Below are positions 33,897-43,312 of a DNA stretch of 64,000 bases, piece by piece (within the stretch, counting starts at the first letter, position 1; each line of letters begins with the position of its first letter). The stretch is from Tessaracoccus sp. OH4464_COT-324 (lineage in GTDB: Bacteria; Actinomycetota; Actinomycetes; Propionibacteriales; Propionibacteriaceae): assembly GCF_003932855.1 (NCBI RefSeq), contig NZ_RQYZ01000004.1, positions 1 through 64,000 on the forward strand. Reading direction: 5' to 3'. Under the pieces are notes generated by a model. The model ran no database searches. It saw nothing but the letters and a program-made list of their open reading frames with translations, and was not told the origin of the DNA. The position numbers were made by a program, and so were the translations under genes.

Positions 33897-34508
33897 TCAT
33901 CGCCCGAGCAGGCCGCGGACCTTACTCTCCACCCGGTCCGCTATCTCGCCGCACGGCTCCCGGCCGTTGATTATCAGGTACTCGCCCGGACGCTCCGCCG
34001 CCAGATCCAGGAAATGCTGGCGGGCGCGCTCATGGAAGTCCGCGCCTGCAGCCTCCAACCGGTCCTTGGCCGCGATCCGTTCCACCGCATCCCCCGGTGC
34101 AACGTCCAGCAGCACCGTCAGGTGCGGCCGCAAACCCCCGACGGCCCACCACCCGACGCGGCTGACCTCCCCCATATCCAGCGCCCGCCCCGCGCCCTGG
34201 TACGCGATCATCGAGTCGACGTAGCGGTCGCACACCACCACCTCGCCCCGGCTAAGGGCCGGGCGGACCACTTCATGAACGTGTTGCGCCTTGTCAGCGG
34301 CGTACATCAAGGCCTCGGCACGCGGGTCAACGTCCCGCTCCGGATCCAGCACGAGGCCGCGCAGCGTCGCGCCCAGGCCGGTGCCCCCGGGCTGGCGGGT
34401 GACGATGTGCGCGATGCCTGCCCGCGCCAGCCGCTGCGCCAGTTCGGTGACCTGCGTCGTCTTGCCGACGCCGTCGCCACCCTCGAACACCACGAATAGG
34501 CCGGTCAC
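33897..34508 (-). CDS. tmk: Thymidylate kinase
   Basis: Tmk phosphorylates dTMP to dTDP with ATP, feeding DNA synthesis. The 203-residue protein has the P-loop FVVFEGGDGVGKTTQ near residues 5-19, the TRQPGGT (DRX-like) substrate loop and the signature VVVCDRYVDSMIAYQGAGR. The LID region has few Arg, as expected for this class. The start is GTG 34508, overlapping the stop of the upstream gene as GTGA; the in-frame Met codons further upstream lie inside that gene and give no family similarity. holB follows. Confidence 0.95.
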   Translation of the reverse strand: MTGLFVVFEGGDGVGKTTQVTELAQRLARAGIAHIVTRQPGGTGLGATLRGLVLDPERDVDPRAEALMYAADKAQHVHEVVRPALSRGEVVVCDRYVDSMIAYQGAGRALDMGEVSRVGWWAVGGLRPHLTVLLDVAPGDAVERIAAKDRLEAAGADFHERARQHFLDLAAERPGEYLIINGREPCGEIADRVESKVRGLLGR

Positions 34509-35839
34509 AGCAGCTTCTTCCGGATCTTGCCCAGTTGCTTCCGCCCGCTCTCCACATGGCCGGGCCATTCGCCGACGAACTCGTAGCGCGCAGACGTGAC
34601 CGTCCACTGCGCATGTTCCATATCCCGGCCCAGCTGAAACGCCTCGGCGACGCTCAACCCCACCAACTCGATGTCCTCCGGCGGGCGCAGCGACGACCGC
34701 AACGCGTCGAGCAGCCCGAGGTGTTCCTTCCGCAACCGGCCGAAGCCCTTGGGCCACAGCGGCTCTAAGACCTGCGTCGTGGCATCAAGCTGCTCCGCAG
34801 AGCGCAGTGCCGCAGACCAGGACTCCTCCGGCCCGTTGACCGCCAAACCACGGCACCTGTCAAACAGGATCAGCAGCTGCTGCTCCAACCGGGAGTAGAG
34901 CACCTCACCCACCGGCCGACGCGCGAGGTCACCCAGCTTCGGAGCCCGAACGGCGCTCACCAGGGACGCCATGAGCTTGGGCAAGACGCTGTGGCGATCA
35001 ACCTCCGACCCGGCCCGGTCCAGGCGTGCCTCACACTCCGTCCGCCAGGTCGGTTCCAGCACGGAGGACAGGCCGCGCAGCGTCACCCGGATGGCTGCCA
35101 ACTCCGAGCATCGCCCGCTACCGGTCAGCTCGGCCGCCATCAGGCGATTCAGGTGGCCGAGGAACCGCTCCGCGACGAACTCCTCCAAGGTCATGTCCCG
35201 CTTCACCGGCAGCGGCTGCCGGTAAGGCGTCGGCCCCGTTGCCGGCGGACCGATCCGGCAGGCGAGCGTGGGTTCCTCGTCAAGCTGGACCGCCTCCGCT
35301 GCCGTCATCGCTGCGGTGAGGAACGCCCGCTGCTGGGCGGTGAGCGTGACCAGAGGGGTCATCTTTATCTCGCGGACCCGGTTTACCAGCTCGCCACCGC
35401 GGAAAATGCTGAAACGGTCCTCGACGATGTCGATCAGGTCCTCGGCCGCCCCGCGCAGCGTGAACTCGCGCCGGTCGTGCTCGATGGTCGCGAACGGAGC
35501 CAGCTCGTGGGTGCGCAGGAACAGTTGCAGCTTCCGCCGAATATCGCCCGGCAGGTCACCACTAGCGTCGATCGGATAGACGGCCTCGTCGGGCAGCCCC
35601 GGCCACCCCGGCGCCGCCACGTACCAGTGGCCGGGTTCGTCGCCGCGAAGCCGGTGCGCGACAGTGATGCCGGCGCGCAGCAGGCGCGCTAACGGCGAGT
35701 CCAGCACACTCACCCGCGTCCTGCGCTCCCCAGTGCCGTGGGCCACCAGCCGCTCGAAGCCCACCGTCGGAGAGACCAGCGGGGGCGGCCCGGAGTCCAC
35801 CGGCAGATGGAACCACAAGGGAGCCCTCCGCTTGCTCAT
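34505..35839 (-). CDS. CYTH/CHAD-like protein of unknown function
   Basis: The 444-residue protein has an N-terminal half reminiscent of a CYTH domain: RVSVLDSPLARLLRAGITVA, then GHWYVAAPG, EHDRREFTLR and GGELVNRVREIKM are like the beta strands of a triphosphate tunnel enzyme, though the EXEXK start is missing. The helical C-terminal half is CHAD-like (EEFVAERFLGHLNRLMAAEL ... IRVTLRGLSSVLE ... QLDATTQVLEPLW). CHAD domains bind polyphosphate. Key acidic CYTH residues look lost, so it is probably not an active triphosphatase. Starts as TGATG on the topA stop, ends in GTGA on tmk: tightly coupled on both sides. Confidence 0.55.
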   Translation of the reverse strand: MSKRRAPLWFHLPVDSGPPPLVSPTVGFERLVAHGTGERRTRVSVLDSPLARLLRAGITVAHRLRGDEPGHWYVAAPGWPGLPDEAVYPIDASGDLPGDIRRKLQLFLRTHELAPFATIEHDRREFTLRGAAEDLIDIVEDRFSIFRGGELVNRVREIKMTPLVTLTAQQRAFLTAAMTAAEAVQLDEEPTLACRIGPPATGPTPYRQPLPVKRDMTLEEFVAERFLGHLNRLMAAELTGSGRCSELAAIRVTLRGLSSVLEPTWRTECEARLDRAGSEVDRHSVLPKLMASLVSAVRAPKLGDLARRPVGEVLYSRLEQQLLILFDRCRGLAVNGPEESWSAALRSAEQLDATTQVLEPLWPKGFGRLRKEHLGLLDALRSSLRPPEDIELVGLSVAEAFQLGRDMEHAQWTVTSARYEFVGEWPGHVESGRKQLGKIRKKLL

Positions 35840-38436
35840 CAGGACTTCTTCCGCGTCACGCGCTTGGCGGGCGTCTTCGTCGCCTTCGGCTTGGCTCGCT
35901 TCTCGGCCAGCAGATCAAAGGCCCGCGCCGCAGTCAGCGTCGCTGGGTCCTCGCCACGCGGGACCGTCACGTTCGTCTCGCCATCGGTGATGTACGGACC
36001 GAACCGGCCGCTCTTCACCACCACCGGCTTGCCATTGGCCGGGTCGGCACCCAGCTCCAGAAGCGGAGCAGCGGCGGCCTGCCGACCGCGTGTCTTGGGA
36101 GCCGCGTAGATCGCCTCGGCAGCCTCCAACGTGATCGTGAAAATCTCGTCCTCGCTGCCCAGCGAACGCGAGTCAGTGCCCTTCTTGAGGTAGGGGCCGT
36201 AGCGGCCGTTCTGGGCGGTGATTTCCACCCCGTCCGCGGCGGTGCCCACCACCCGCGGCAGGCTCATCAACTGCAACGCCGTAGCCAGGTCGATGGCGTC
36301 GAGCGACATCGACTTGAACAGCGAGCCGGTTCGGGCCTTTAGTGTCTTGGGCGCGTCCTCCGGCAGCACCTCCGTCACGTAAGGCCCAAACCTGCCGTTC
36401 TTCGCGACGATCATCCGGCCCGTTGCCTCATCCACGCCGAGTTCGCGCTCCGCGTCCAGCGGCTGAGCCAGCAGCTCCTCGGCCAGGTGGACCGTCAGCT
36501 GGTCCGGGGGCAGATCGTCAGGCACGTTGGCCCTACGCCCCTGAGCATCCTCGACATAGGTGCCGTAGCGCCCGACCCGCACGTCGATGCCGGAGTCGGC
36601 CAGTGGGAAGGTGGACAACCCGCGAGCATCGATGTCGCCGAGTTCGCTCACCAGGGTCTCCAACCCCTGGCCGCTCTCCCCCTCCGGGCCGAAGTAGAAG
36701 TCCTGCAGCACCTTCAGCCGCTCGGCCTTACCACCGGCGATCTCGTCCAGCTGGTCCTCCAGCTGCGCGGTGAACTCGTAGTCAACCAGCTCTGTGAAGT
36801 GCTCCTCCAGCAGGCGCGTCACCGCGAACGCCAGCCAGGTAGGCACGAGCGCTGAACCCTTCTTGAACACGTAGTCGCGGGCGGTGATGGTGCGGATGAT
36901 CGACGCGTAGGTGGACGGGCGCCCGATCTCCAACTCCTCCAGCTTCGCCACGAGGGAGGGCTCCGTGTAGCGCGCCGGCGGCCGCGTCTCGTGCCCCGTG
37001 GCCGCCACCGCGTGCGCCGTCACCCGCTCACCTTGGCCGAGCTGCGGCAGCCGCGACTGCTGATCGTCGGCGGTGCCCTCGTCGACGCTGACCACGTAGG
37101 CCTTCAGAAAGCCGGGGAAGGTGATGGTGCGCCCCGAAGCCGCCAGCTCCAGGCTCTCCTCGGCCTGCGCGGAGAGCTGGATGGATACCTGCTCGCCCAA
37201 CGCGTCGGCCATCTGCGACGCGATCGTGCGCATCCAGATCAGGCGATACAGCTTCTCGTGATCGCCGCTCAGCCCGGTGCGATCCGGGTGCACGAACTCG
37301 TCGCCCGCCGGGCGGATGGCCTCGTGCGCCTCTTGCGCGTTCTTCACCTTCGACGTGTAGACGCGCGGCCTGGGCGAAAGGTAACGCTCCCCGAACAGTT
37401 CCTTCACGTGTGCCCTAGCCGCGCTGACCGCCTCCGTGGACAGCGCGATCGAATCGGTACGCATGTAGGTGATGAAGCCCTGCTCATACAGATCCTGCGC
37501 GACGCTCATCGCGCGCTGCGCCGAGAAACCCAGCTTCCGGCCGGCCTCCTGCTGCATCGTCGTGGTACGGAACGGTTCGTAGGGGCGCCGGGTGTAGGGC
37601 TTAGCCTCCACCGCGTCGACCGTCACCTGAGCCGAACGCAACTGATCCGCCACCCGCTTCGCGCCCACCTCGTCAAGCACCAGAAGGCTCTCGTCCTTGA
37701 GCGCGCCCACGGAATTGAAATCGCGCCCGAGAGCCACCCGGCGGCCCGAGACCCCCACCAGGCGACCGGGGAAGAGTTGCGGTTCCTTGCCCGGCCCCGC
37801 ATCGAGGGTGATGTCCAGATCCCAGTAGCTGGCAGGCACAAATGCCATGCGCTCCCGCTCCCGGGCAACGACGAGCCGGGTCGCCACCGACTGTACCCGA
37901 CCAGCGGACAGCTTCGGCATCACCTTCTTCCACAGCACCGGGGACACCTCGTAGCCGTAGAGCCGATCAAGTATGCGCCTGGTTTCCTGCGCATCCACCA
38001 GGTCCTCGTCGATGTCGCGCGGATTCTCCACCGCCTCAAGGATGGCCTGCTTCGTGATCTCGTGGAACACCATGCGCTTGACCGGAACCTTCGGCTTCAA
38101 CTCCTCACGCAGATGCCAGGCGATCGCCTCGCCCTCCCGGTCACCATCAGTGGCGAGCAGGAGTTCGTCGGCGGCCTTCAACATCTCCTTGAGTTCGCGG
38201 ATCGTCGCCTTCTTGTCCGCCGCCACCACATAGATGGGCTGGAAGCCACCCTCGACGTTGACGCCCGTGCGCGCCCACTTCTCGCCCTTATATTTCGCGG
38301 GAACCTCCGCCGCCTTCGTCGGCAAGTCGCGGACGTGTCCACGGCTGGAGGTGACTACATAGTCCTTTCCTAGGAAACCAGCGATCTTGCTGGCCTTTGT
38401 CGGGGACTCGACGATGACGAGACGCTGTGGGCTCAT
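35839..38436 (-). CDS. topA: DNA topoisomerase I
   Basis: This type IA enzyme relaxes negative supercoils behind moving polymerases. The 865-residue protein has an N-terminal TOPRIM domain (RLVIVESPTKASKIAGFLG, DGDREGEAIAWHL with Asp and Glu metal ligands) and the strand-cleaving Tyr in QGFITYMRTDSIALS, then HEAIRPAG and GRPSTYASIIRTI. The C-terminus has no Cys-type zinc fingers but repeated GRFGPY(I/V/L) modules (about four), followed by a basic tail KRAKPKATKTPAKRVTRKKS, the standard actinobacterial form. A good ribosome site AGGAAGAG precedes the ATG. It heads the topA / CYTH-CHAD / tmk / holB run. Confidence 0.97.
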   Translation of the reverse strand: MSPQRLVIVESPTKASKIAGFLGKDYVVTSSRGHVRDLPTKAAEVPAKYKGEKWARTGVNVEGGFQPIYVVAADKKATIRELKEMLKAADELLLATDGDREGEAIAWHLREELKPKVPVKRMVFHEITKQAILEAVENPRDIDEDLVDAQETRRILDRLYGYEVSPVLWKKVMPKLSAGRVQSVATRLVVARERERMAFVPASYWDLDITLDAGPGKEPQLFPGRLVGVSGRRVALGRDFNSVGALKDESLLVLDEVGAKRVADQLRSAQVTVDAVEAKPYTRRPYEPFRTTTMQQEAGRKLGFSAQRAMSVAQDLYEQGFITYMRTDSIALSTEAVSAARAHVKELFGERYLSPRPRVYTSKVKNAQEAHEAIRPAGDEFVHPDRTGLSGDHEKLYRLIWMRTIASQMADALGEQVSIQLSAQAEESLELAASGRTITFPGFLKAYVVSVDEGTADDQQSRLPQLGQGERVTAHAVAATGHETRPPARYTEPSLVAKLEELEIGRPSTYASIIRTITARDYVFKKGSALVPTWLAFAVTRLLEEHFTELVDYEFTAQLEDQLDEIAGGKAERLKVLQDFYFGPEGESGQGLETLVSELGDIDARGLSTFPLADSGIDVRVGRYGTYVEDAQGRRANVPDDLPPDQLTVHLAEELLAQPLDAERELGVDEATGRMIVAKNGRFGPYVTEVLPEDAPKTLKARTGSLFKSMSLDAIDLATALQLMSLPRVVGTAADGVEITAQNGRYGPYLKKGTDSRSLGSEDEIFTITLEAAEAIYAAPKTRGRQAAAAPLLELGADPANGKPVVVKSGRFGPYITDGETNVTVPRGEDPATLTAARAFDLLAEKRAKPKATKTPAKRVTRKKS

Positions 38437-38511
38437 GTGCTCTTCCTGATCAGTTGGGGCTCCTCGACAATAGCGAAGATTCGCCGGCTATCCGCAGTGC
38501 AGTTCGCGCTC

Positions 38512-39951
38512 TCAGCGAATTATCAGGTACTGCTCCTCCAGCGCGCCACGGATTTCCGGCAGCACCTGGCGCGCCACGCTGGCCGGTTCCCGGCCCAGCA
38601 GTTGAGCCACCGCCGAGCACACCTGCCCCACCGTCAGCTCCCCATCCAGCGCGCCCAGTACCGCCGCGACGACGGTGTCAGCCCGCATGCCCCGCAGCAG
38701 GCCCGTTGTCTGCCGGAAAACGATGTACTCCGGGTCCTCCGCGCCGGGCACACCCATCGTCTCTTGGCGCACGTTGACTAGCTCCGGCCGGGACGCCCAC
38801 AACTCCTCGTCGCTCAGCAGCGCCGCGTCGACGGCGGCGCGGTGCCGCGCGAACACCTCGCCCACCGGTTGCTGCACGGCGTGCGGCCAGGACTCGATCC
38901 GAATGTGTGCCTCGGCTCGCCCGGCCTTGGTGAGCAGGATCCACCCCATGCCCACCTCGACGATGCCCAGCTCCTCGAAGTAGTCGAGCCACTGCTCGTA
39001 CGCGGGACGCCACTGGGGTGTTCCGGCCAGCCCTGCGTCGGCGAGCCATAGCTCGATGTAGCTGAACTTGTCCATTCGCTCGCGTTCGATTACCCACGCG
39101 TCGCAGCCGGTGTCCGCCAGCCACGGTCGGAGACGCTCGGCCCAGTCCATCCCTTCGACGATGGCCCAGTTCGTGAGCAGTTGCAGGCTTCCACCGGGCG
39201 CAAGGTGTCGGGGCGCGTCGCGCAAGATCGCCTGCAGCAGACCGTCGCCGGCGAAGTTGGTTTCCCGGTAGGAGAGGGTGTCGCCGTCGCGCGTCGGAGG
39301 GCTCATCACGTAGGGCGGGTTAGAGATGATCAGATCGAATTGCTCGCCGGCCACGGGCTCGAACAGCGACCCCAGCCGAAACTCCACCCGGGCGTCGGAC
39401 AGCTCCGCCGAGGCCTGCGCCAACGTCAGCGCCCGCTCATTGATGTCCGTTGCGACGACGCGGCGCGCGTGTCGGGCCAGGTGCAGCGACTGCACCCCGC
39501 AGCCGGTGCCCAGATCCAGGGCCGCGCCCACTTCCCGGCGGATCACGAGTTGGGCAAGGGTGGTCGACGCGGGCGAAGCCCCCAGCACGTAGTCGGCGCG
39601 GGTGGGCGTCGTCGCGTGGTCGAGCCCTGGGGTGAGGTCGGAGACCAGCCAGCCCGTGGCGCCGTCGTCGTCGGAGCCGTAGGGGCGCACATCGACGACG
39701 GCCCGCGCTCGGCCCTGTTCGTGCGTGAGGAACGGGCTCGCGCCGAGGAAGGCTGCGTCCTCACTGGGCACCTCCTGCTGCAAGATAAACAGCCGGATCA
39801 GCGTTGCCAACTCGTCGCTGTCCCCGGCGAGAGCCCGGCTGGCGGGCACGGTCACGTTGCGACCCAGCCCCGCCTGCCCGGATTCCCCGATCCGGCCGAG
39901 CACCCCGTCGGCGGTGTAGCCGCACGCCGTGAACGTTGCACGCAGAGACAT
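38512..39951 (-). CDS. Class I SAM-dependent methyltransferase (N5-glutamine/HemK-like)
   Basis: The 479-residue protein starts with an N-terminal helical domain. The Rossmann methyltransferase then shows VGAALDLGTGCGVQSLHLAR (SAM loop), VVATDINERALTLAQ, and the catalytic FDLIISNPPYVMSPP. NPPY methyltransferases modify exocyclic or side-chain amide nitrogens, for example in release factors or rRNA. The C-terminal 170 residues are an extra domain without a clear name. This gene sits between the pilus genes and topA in many actinobacteria. AGGAGGAG precedes the start. Target not known. Confidence 0.85.
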   Translation of the reverse strand: MSLRATFTACGYTADGVLGRIGESGQAGLGRNVTVPASRALAGDSDELATLIRLFILQQEVPSEDAAFLGASPFLTHEQGRARAVVDVRPYGSDDDGATGWLVSDLTPGLDHATTPTRADYVLGASPASTTLAQLVIRREVGAALDLGTGCGVQSLHLARHARRVVATDINERALTLAQASAELSDARVEFRLGSLFEPVAGEQFDLIISNPPYVMSPPTRDGDTLSYRETNFAGDGLLQAILRDAPRHLAPGGSLQLLTNWAIVEGMDWAERLRPWLADTGCDAWVIERERMDKFSYIELWLADAGLAGTPQWRPAYEQWLDYFEELGIVEVGMGWILLTKAGRAEAHIRIESWPHAVQQPVGEVFARHRAAVDAALLSDEELWASRPELVNVRQETMGVPGAEDPEYIVFRQTTGLLRGMRADTVVAAVLGALDGELTVGQVCSAVAQLLGREPASVARQVLPEIRGALEEQYLIIR

Positions 39952-39996
39952 TTCTTCTCCTCCTGATCAGCCCCTACCGTATCCCGTACCGCGCTG

Positions 39997-40356
39997 TCAC
40001 ATGGTGCCGGCGCTGGCCAGCCGCAAGATCCTGTCCGGGACGATGCCGAGCGTGTAGTGCAGGTGGGCATCGACCCCCACCTCCACCACCACGTCCGGCC
40101 CCGAGCCGCGCACCAGGCACCGCGCGACCACCGCCCGGTTGCGTGCCGCGGCGTCGCGCACGGCAGCACACACGTCCGCGGACCGGGTGGCCGCGCCGGC
40201 ACCCGCCAGCGCCGCCAGCTCCGCCACCTGTTCGGCCCGCCGGATGGCCGCGAACCAGCCGACGACGATGCACGCCATCGTGGCCACTCCGATCAGCGTC
40301 AGCGACACCGCCGCAGTCAGGACGGTGCCGGCGCCGCGTTCGCCCCGCCTAAGCAT
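39997..40356 (-). CDS. Rv3654c-type TadE-like protein (pilus accessory)
   Basis: The 119-residue protein has a short basic N-terminus and one helix with a Gly-Ala-Gly-Thr entry (MLRRGERGAGTVLTAAVSLTLIGVATMACIVVGWF), followed by an extracytoplasmic part rich in Ala and Val. This is the form of Rv3654c-like 'helicase/secretion neighbourhood TadE-like' proteins, which are probably minor pseudopilins cut by a prepilin peptidase before or after GAG. The ATG overlaps the end of the TadE gene by 8 bases. It is the last gene of the tad run. Confidence 0.78.
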   Translation of the reverse strand: MLRRGERGAGTVLTAAVSLTLIGVATMACIVVGWFAAIRRAEQVAELAALAGAGAATRSADVCAAVRDAAARNRAVVARCLVRGSGPDVVVEVGVDAHLHYTLGIVPDRILRLASAGTM

Positions 40357-40711
40357 GTTGGCCCGGCTCGTATGCGGCCCAGGCGGTGGCGGTCACCGGC
40401 ACCTTGCCGATGCCCAACACCGGGGCCTCGGCCACGACAGTCACCGAGACCCCGCCCGAGCGTTGCTCGACCCGCACCGAGCCGGGTGCCCGCTCAGAGG
40501 CTTGCCGGGCTGCCTGCTGATCCCCGCGGGCCAGCTGCCGGGCGATCTGTGCCGAGGACTCGGCCACTCCCGCCTGCGCCACCCCCAGCATGGTCAAGGT
40601 GATGAGCAACGCGGCAAGCACCGTCACGGTAACCAACCCCACCGCCAGCTCGACGGTGGACATGCCACGGGCGCCGGGCGCCATGCGCAAGCTCGAAATG
40701 CTGCTGCTCAT
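40349..40711 (-). CDS. TadE-family minor pseudopilin
   Basis: The 120-residue protein has a prepilin-like N-terminus: a basic leader, then RGMSTVELAVGLVTVTVLAALL with the diagnostic Glu five residues after the presumed cut at G|MSTVE, a single membrane helix, then a small outer domain. TadE-type proteins assist assembly of Flp/Tad fibres. The start (ATG 40711) overlaps the stop of the pilin gene as TGATG; longer in-frame extensions run through the pilin gene and are shadows. Confidence 0.82.
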   Translation of the reverse strand: MSSSISSLRMAPGARGMSTVELAVGLVTVTVLAALLITLTMLGVAQAGVAESSAQIARQLARGDQQAARQASERAPGSVRVEQRSGGVSVTVVAEAPVLGIGKVPVTATAWAAYEPGQHA

Positions 40712-40920
40712 CAGCCTGTGATCCGGGGCAGGCCAGAGGAGCCGGCGACGTTGTTGAAGATGTTCGACACCCAGTCGAAGAGCATCTTGAAAAAGGAGCT
40801 GTCGTTGAAGATCCTCAATAGGACGAGGGCCACGGTGGCGGCGGCCAGCAGACCGATCGCGTATTCGACGGTGGTGAGGCCCCGCTCCCACAGCTGGCTT
40901 CGCGAAGCGTCGGGTTCCAT
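40711..40920 (-). CDS. DUF4244-type Flp pilin
   Basis: The 69-residue pilin has a charged leader ending RG, prepilin cleavage site G|LTTVEYAIGLLAAATVALVL with the conserved Glu-Tyr pair, and a short C-terminal half (DWVSNIFNNVAG...). It is the size and shape of DUF4244/Flp major pilins in actinobacteria. It is preceded by GGAGGAAGA and by a 135-base gap that could hold its own promoter, fitting its need for high expression compared with the assembly genes. Confidence 0.88.
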   Translation of the reverse strand: MEPDASRSQLWERGLTTVEYAIGLLAAATVALVLLRIFNDSSFFKMLFDWVSNIFNNVAGSSGLPRITG

Positions 40921-41055
40921 TCTTCCTCCTGCGGTGCTTTCGCCCGGGACTGTCCCGGGGCATCCTCACTAGAGGTCACGGATCACCGATGGTCGCCACT
41001 TTTGCACGGCCGAGATTCTCCCGGCCCGAGCCGCGCATGGCACCGCGGCAAGGAG

Positions 41056-43296
41056 TCAGGGAAGCAACGCGGCCAGCAGTTGGGCGGCGTCGGCCTTATT
41101 CAGCACCTGGTTCGCGTTGCCGCATTTCGGGGAGACGACGCAGGCGGGGCAACCGTCTGGGCAGGGGCAATGGGTGAGGCGCGCGAGCACCGCGGTCAGC
41201 CAGTCTTGGATCACTTCGAAGGCGCGGTGGGCGAACCCGGCCCCGCCGGGCAGCGAGTCGTGGATGAAGATGGTGGCCCGGCCGGTGTCTTCGTGATGGG
41301 CCGTCGAGACGCCGCCGATGTCCCAGCGGTCGCAGGGAGCAAACGCCGGCAACAGACCGATTGCGGTGTGCTCCATCGCGTGCACCGCCGCCGCAGTGCG
41401 TGACGGCTGCCAGCCGAGCCCGGCGAGCGTCCGCTCGGGCACCGTCCACCAGATCGCCTGGGTGGCCAAGGTTCGAGAGGGCATCTCCAGCTCAGTCTGG
41501 TCCCACACCTCGTGCGTCACATCGTCGCGACGCAGGTAGCCCAGAACCCGGCGGGTGAGCCGCACGTCGCCGCGATGGATCTGGGTTGTACCAAGGTCGC
41601 GCTGCTCTTTGTCGGCCAACACCCGGATTGCGGAGGAGGTGACCGGCTGGGTGTAGTAGCGGGGGCGGGCCGCCACGACGCTGGCGCGCAGGTCGGCTCG
41701 GTCCAGCTCATCCACGACGAAGGTCTCCCCCTGGTGCAGGTAGACCGCGCCGGGATGCACCGCCACATCGGCCCGATTCTCGTCGACGGTGCCGACCACC
41801 CGTCCCGTTTCCCGCTCGATGATGTCGTATTCTCGGCTGCCGGCAGTGCGCAGCGAAATGAAGTCGACGGCCCGGTCGGGGCGGGTCCAGAACCATCGGC
41901 CGCCTCTGTCGCGCAGCACGCCTTGCTCCGCGAGTGTCCGGGCGAGCCCGGCGACGCTGGGACCGAACCAGCGCTCATCATCCTGCGTGATCGGCAGCTC
42001 CTGTGCTGCCGCAGCCAGGTGCGGGCCGAAAACATGGGGGTTGCCGGGAAAGAGCACCGCGTTCTCCACGGGGGCGCTGAAGATTGCCTCCGGGTGGTCC
42101 AGCAGGAAACCGTCTAGCGGGTCCTCCCTCGCGACGAGCACCACCAGCGCGTCGGCGCCGCGACGGCCCGCCCGCCCCGCCTGCTGCCACAGGGAACTCA
42201 ACTTCCCCGGGTAACCCGCGATCACTACCGCGTCCATGCCGGAGATGTCCATCCCCAGTTCGAGCGCGTTGGTCGAGGCCACGCCGCGCAACCGACCGCT
42301 GTGCAGTTCGCGCTCCAACGCGCGCCGCTCCTGGGGCAGATGACCGCCCCGGTAGCTGGCCAGCGGCTGAGCGGTGACCTCCCGCGCCTCACGAGCCACC
42401 AATTCCACACCGCTGCGAGAACCGACGAAGGCGATGGTCTGCGCGCCGCCCTCGACGAGTCCGCCGAGCAGGAGGGAAGTTTCGCGGTAGAGACTGTTCT
42501 TCGGCCTCCACAGCACCACGGTGCGCCGCGGCTTGGGTGCGCTGTCCGCCGCCACGACCTCGACCGTTGGCTCGCCAACCAGCCTACCGCCGAACTCCGC
42601 CGCGTTCGGGGAGGTCGCGGAGGTGAGCAGCATCGTCGGGGCGGAGCCGTGGTGTGCTGCGAGCCGACGTAGCCGCCGTAGCACGTGCGCCACGTGCGCG
42701 CCGAATACTCCCTGGTAGCGGTGCGCCTCGTCGACAACGACATAGCGCAGGTTCGCGAGCAGCCTCGACCAACGCCGGTGGCCGGGCAGCAGCGCGTAGT
42801 GCAGCATGTCCGGGTTGGTGAACAGACAGGATGCGTGCTCCCGCGCGAAGCGGCGCTCATCCGGGGAGGAGTCGCCGTCCAGCACGCAGGCACGCCACCC
42901 CTTCGGGCCCAGTTCCTTCGCCGCACGGAGTTGGTCGTGGGCGAGGGCCTTGGTCGGAGACAGGTACAAGGCGGTGTGCTCGGGCTTGCGAACCCGAGGA
43001 AGGCTGACTTCCACTCCCAGCCGGCCCTCCGCGGTTGCGGCGAGCACCGGCAGCAGGTAGGCCAGCGACTTGCCCGACCCGGTGGCGGTCGTCAGGGCTG
43101 CGTGGCGGCCGGAGTAGGCCAGCTCGGCGAATTCGCGCTGGTGCTTCCACGGCCGATGCACCCCGAGGTCCGCGGCCCGCGCGCGCACCTCGTCGGAGAC
43201 CCACTCGGGCCACTCGACAGTTTCCCCGGGACTCGCGGGGCGCTCGTCGGAGGCGCACACCTCCTCCGCATTCAGGAACCGAGACCAAGCAACCAT
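41056..43296 (-). CDS. DEAD/DEAH-box helicase with DUF1998 (Rv3649 type)
   Basis: The 746-residue superfamily 2 helicase has motif I ATGSGKSLAYLLP, motif II DEAH (VVVDEAHRYQG), motif III LLTSATSPN, and motifs V/VI TNALELGMDISGMD and WQQAGRAGRRG. The C-terminal DUF1998/MrfA-type zinc region carries four Cys in CPCPDGCPACVVSPKC. The Bacillus homologue MrfA repairs mitomycin C damage, so DNA repair is a reasonable role. It is embedded between tad pilus genes, as in mycobacteria, but has its own TACAGT box 6 bases before the ATG, so regulation can be separate. Confidence 0.93.
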   Translation of the reverse strand: MVAWSRFLNAEEVCASDERPASPGETVEWPEWVSDEVRARAADLGVHRPWKHQREFAELAYSGRHAALTTATGSGKSLAYLLPVLAATAEGRLGVEVSLPRVRKPEHTALYLSPTKALAHDQLRAAKELGPKGWRACVLDGDSSPDERRFAREHASCLFTNPDMLHYALLPGHRRWSRLLANLRYVVVDEAHRYQGVFGAHVAHVLRRLRRLAAHHGSAPTMLLTSATSPNAAEFGGRLVGEPTVEVVAADSAPKPRRTVVLWRPKNSLYRETSLLLGGLVEGGAQTIAFVGSRSGVELVAREAREVTAQPLASYRGGHLPQERRALERELHSGRLRGVASTNALELGMDISGMDAVVIAGYPGKLSSLWQQAGRAGRRGADALVVLVAREDPLDGFLLDHPEAIFSAPVENAVLFPGNPHVFGPHLAAAAQELPITQDDERWFGPSVAGLARTLAEQGVLRDRGGRWFWTRPDRAVDFISLRTAGSREYDIIERETGRVVGTVDENRADVAVHPGAVYLHQGETFVVDELDRADLRASVVAARPRYYTQPVTSSAIRVLADKEQRDLGTTQIHRGDVRLTRRVLGYLRRDDVTHEVWDQTELEMPSRTLATQAIWWTVPERTLAGLGWQPSRTAAAVHAMEHTAIGLLPAFAPCDRWDIGGVSTAHHEDTGRATIFIHDSLPGGAGFAHRAFEVIQDWLTAVLARLTHCPCPDGCPACVVSPKCGNANQVLNKADAAQLLAALLP

Positions 43297-43302
43297 GGCC
43301 GA

Positions 43303-43308
43303 ACTGTA
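43303..43308 (-). promoter_or_regulatory. -10 box for leaderless helicase start
   Basis: TACAGT, then TCGGCC, then ATG 43296 on the minus strand, lying in the 16-base gap after tadC. Inference from the repeated geometry. Confidence 0.45.
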
Positions 43309-43312
43309 ACCG

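Noticed and set aside
36991-38373. 460-codon plus-strand frame opposite topA
   Set aside because: topA is unambiguous on the other strand; the frame is a composition shadow.
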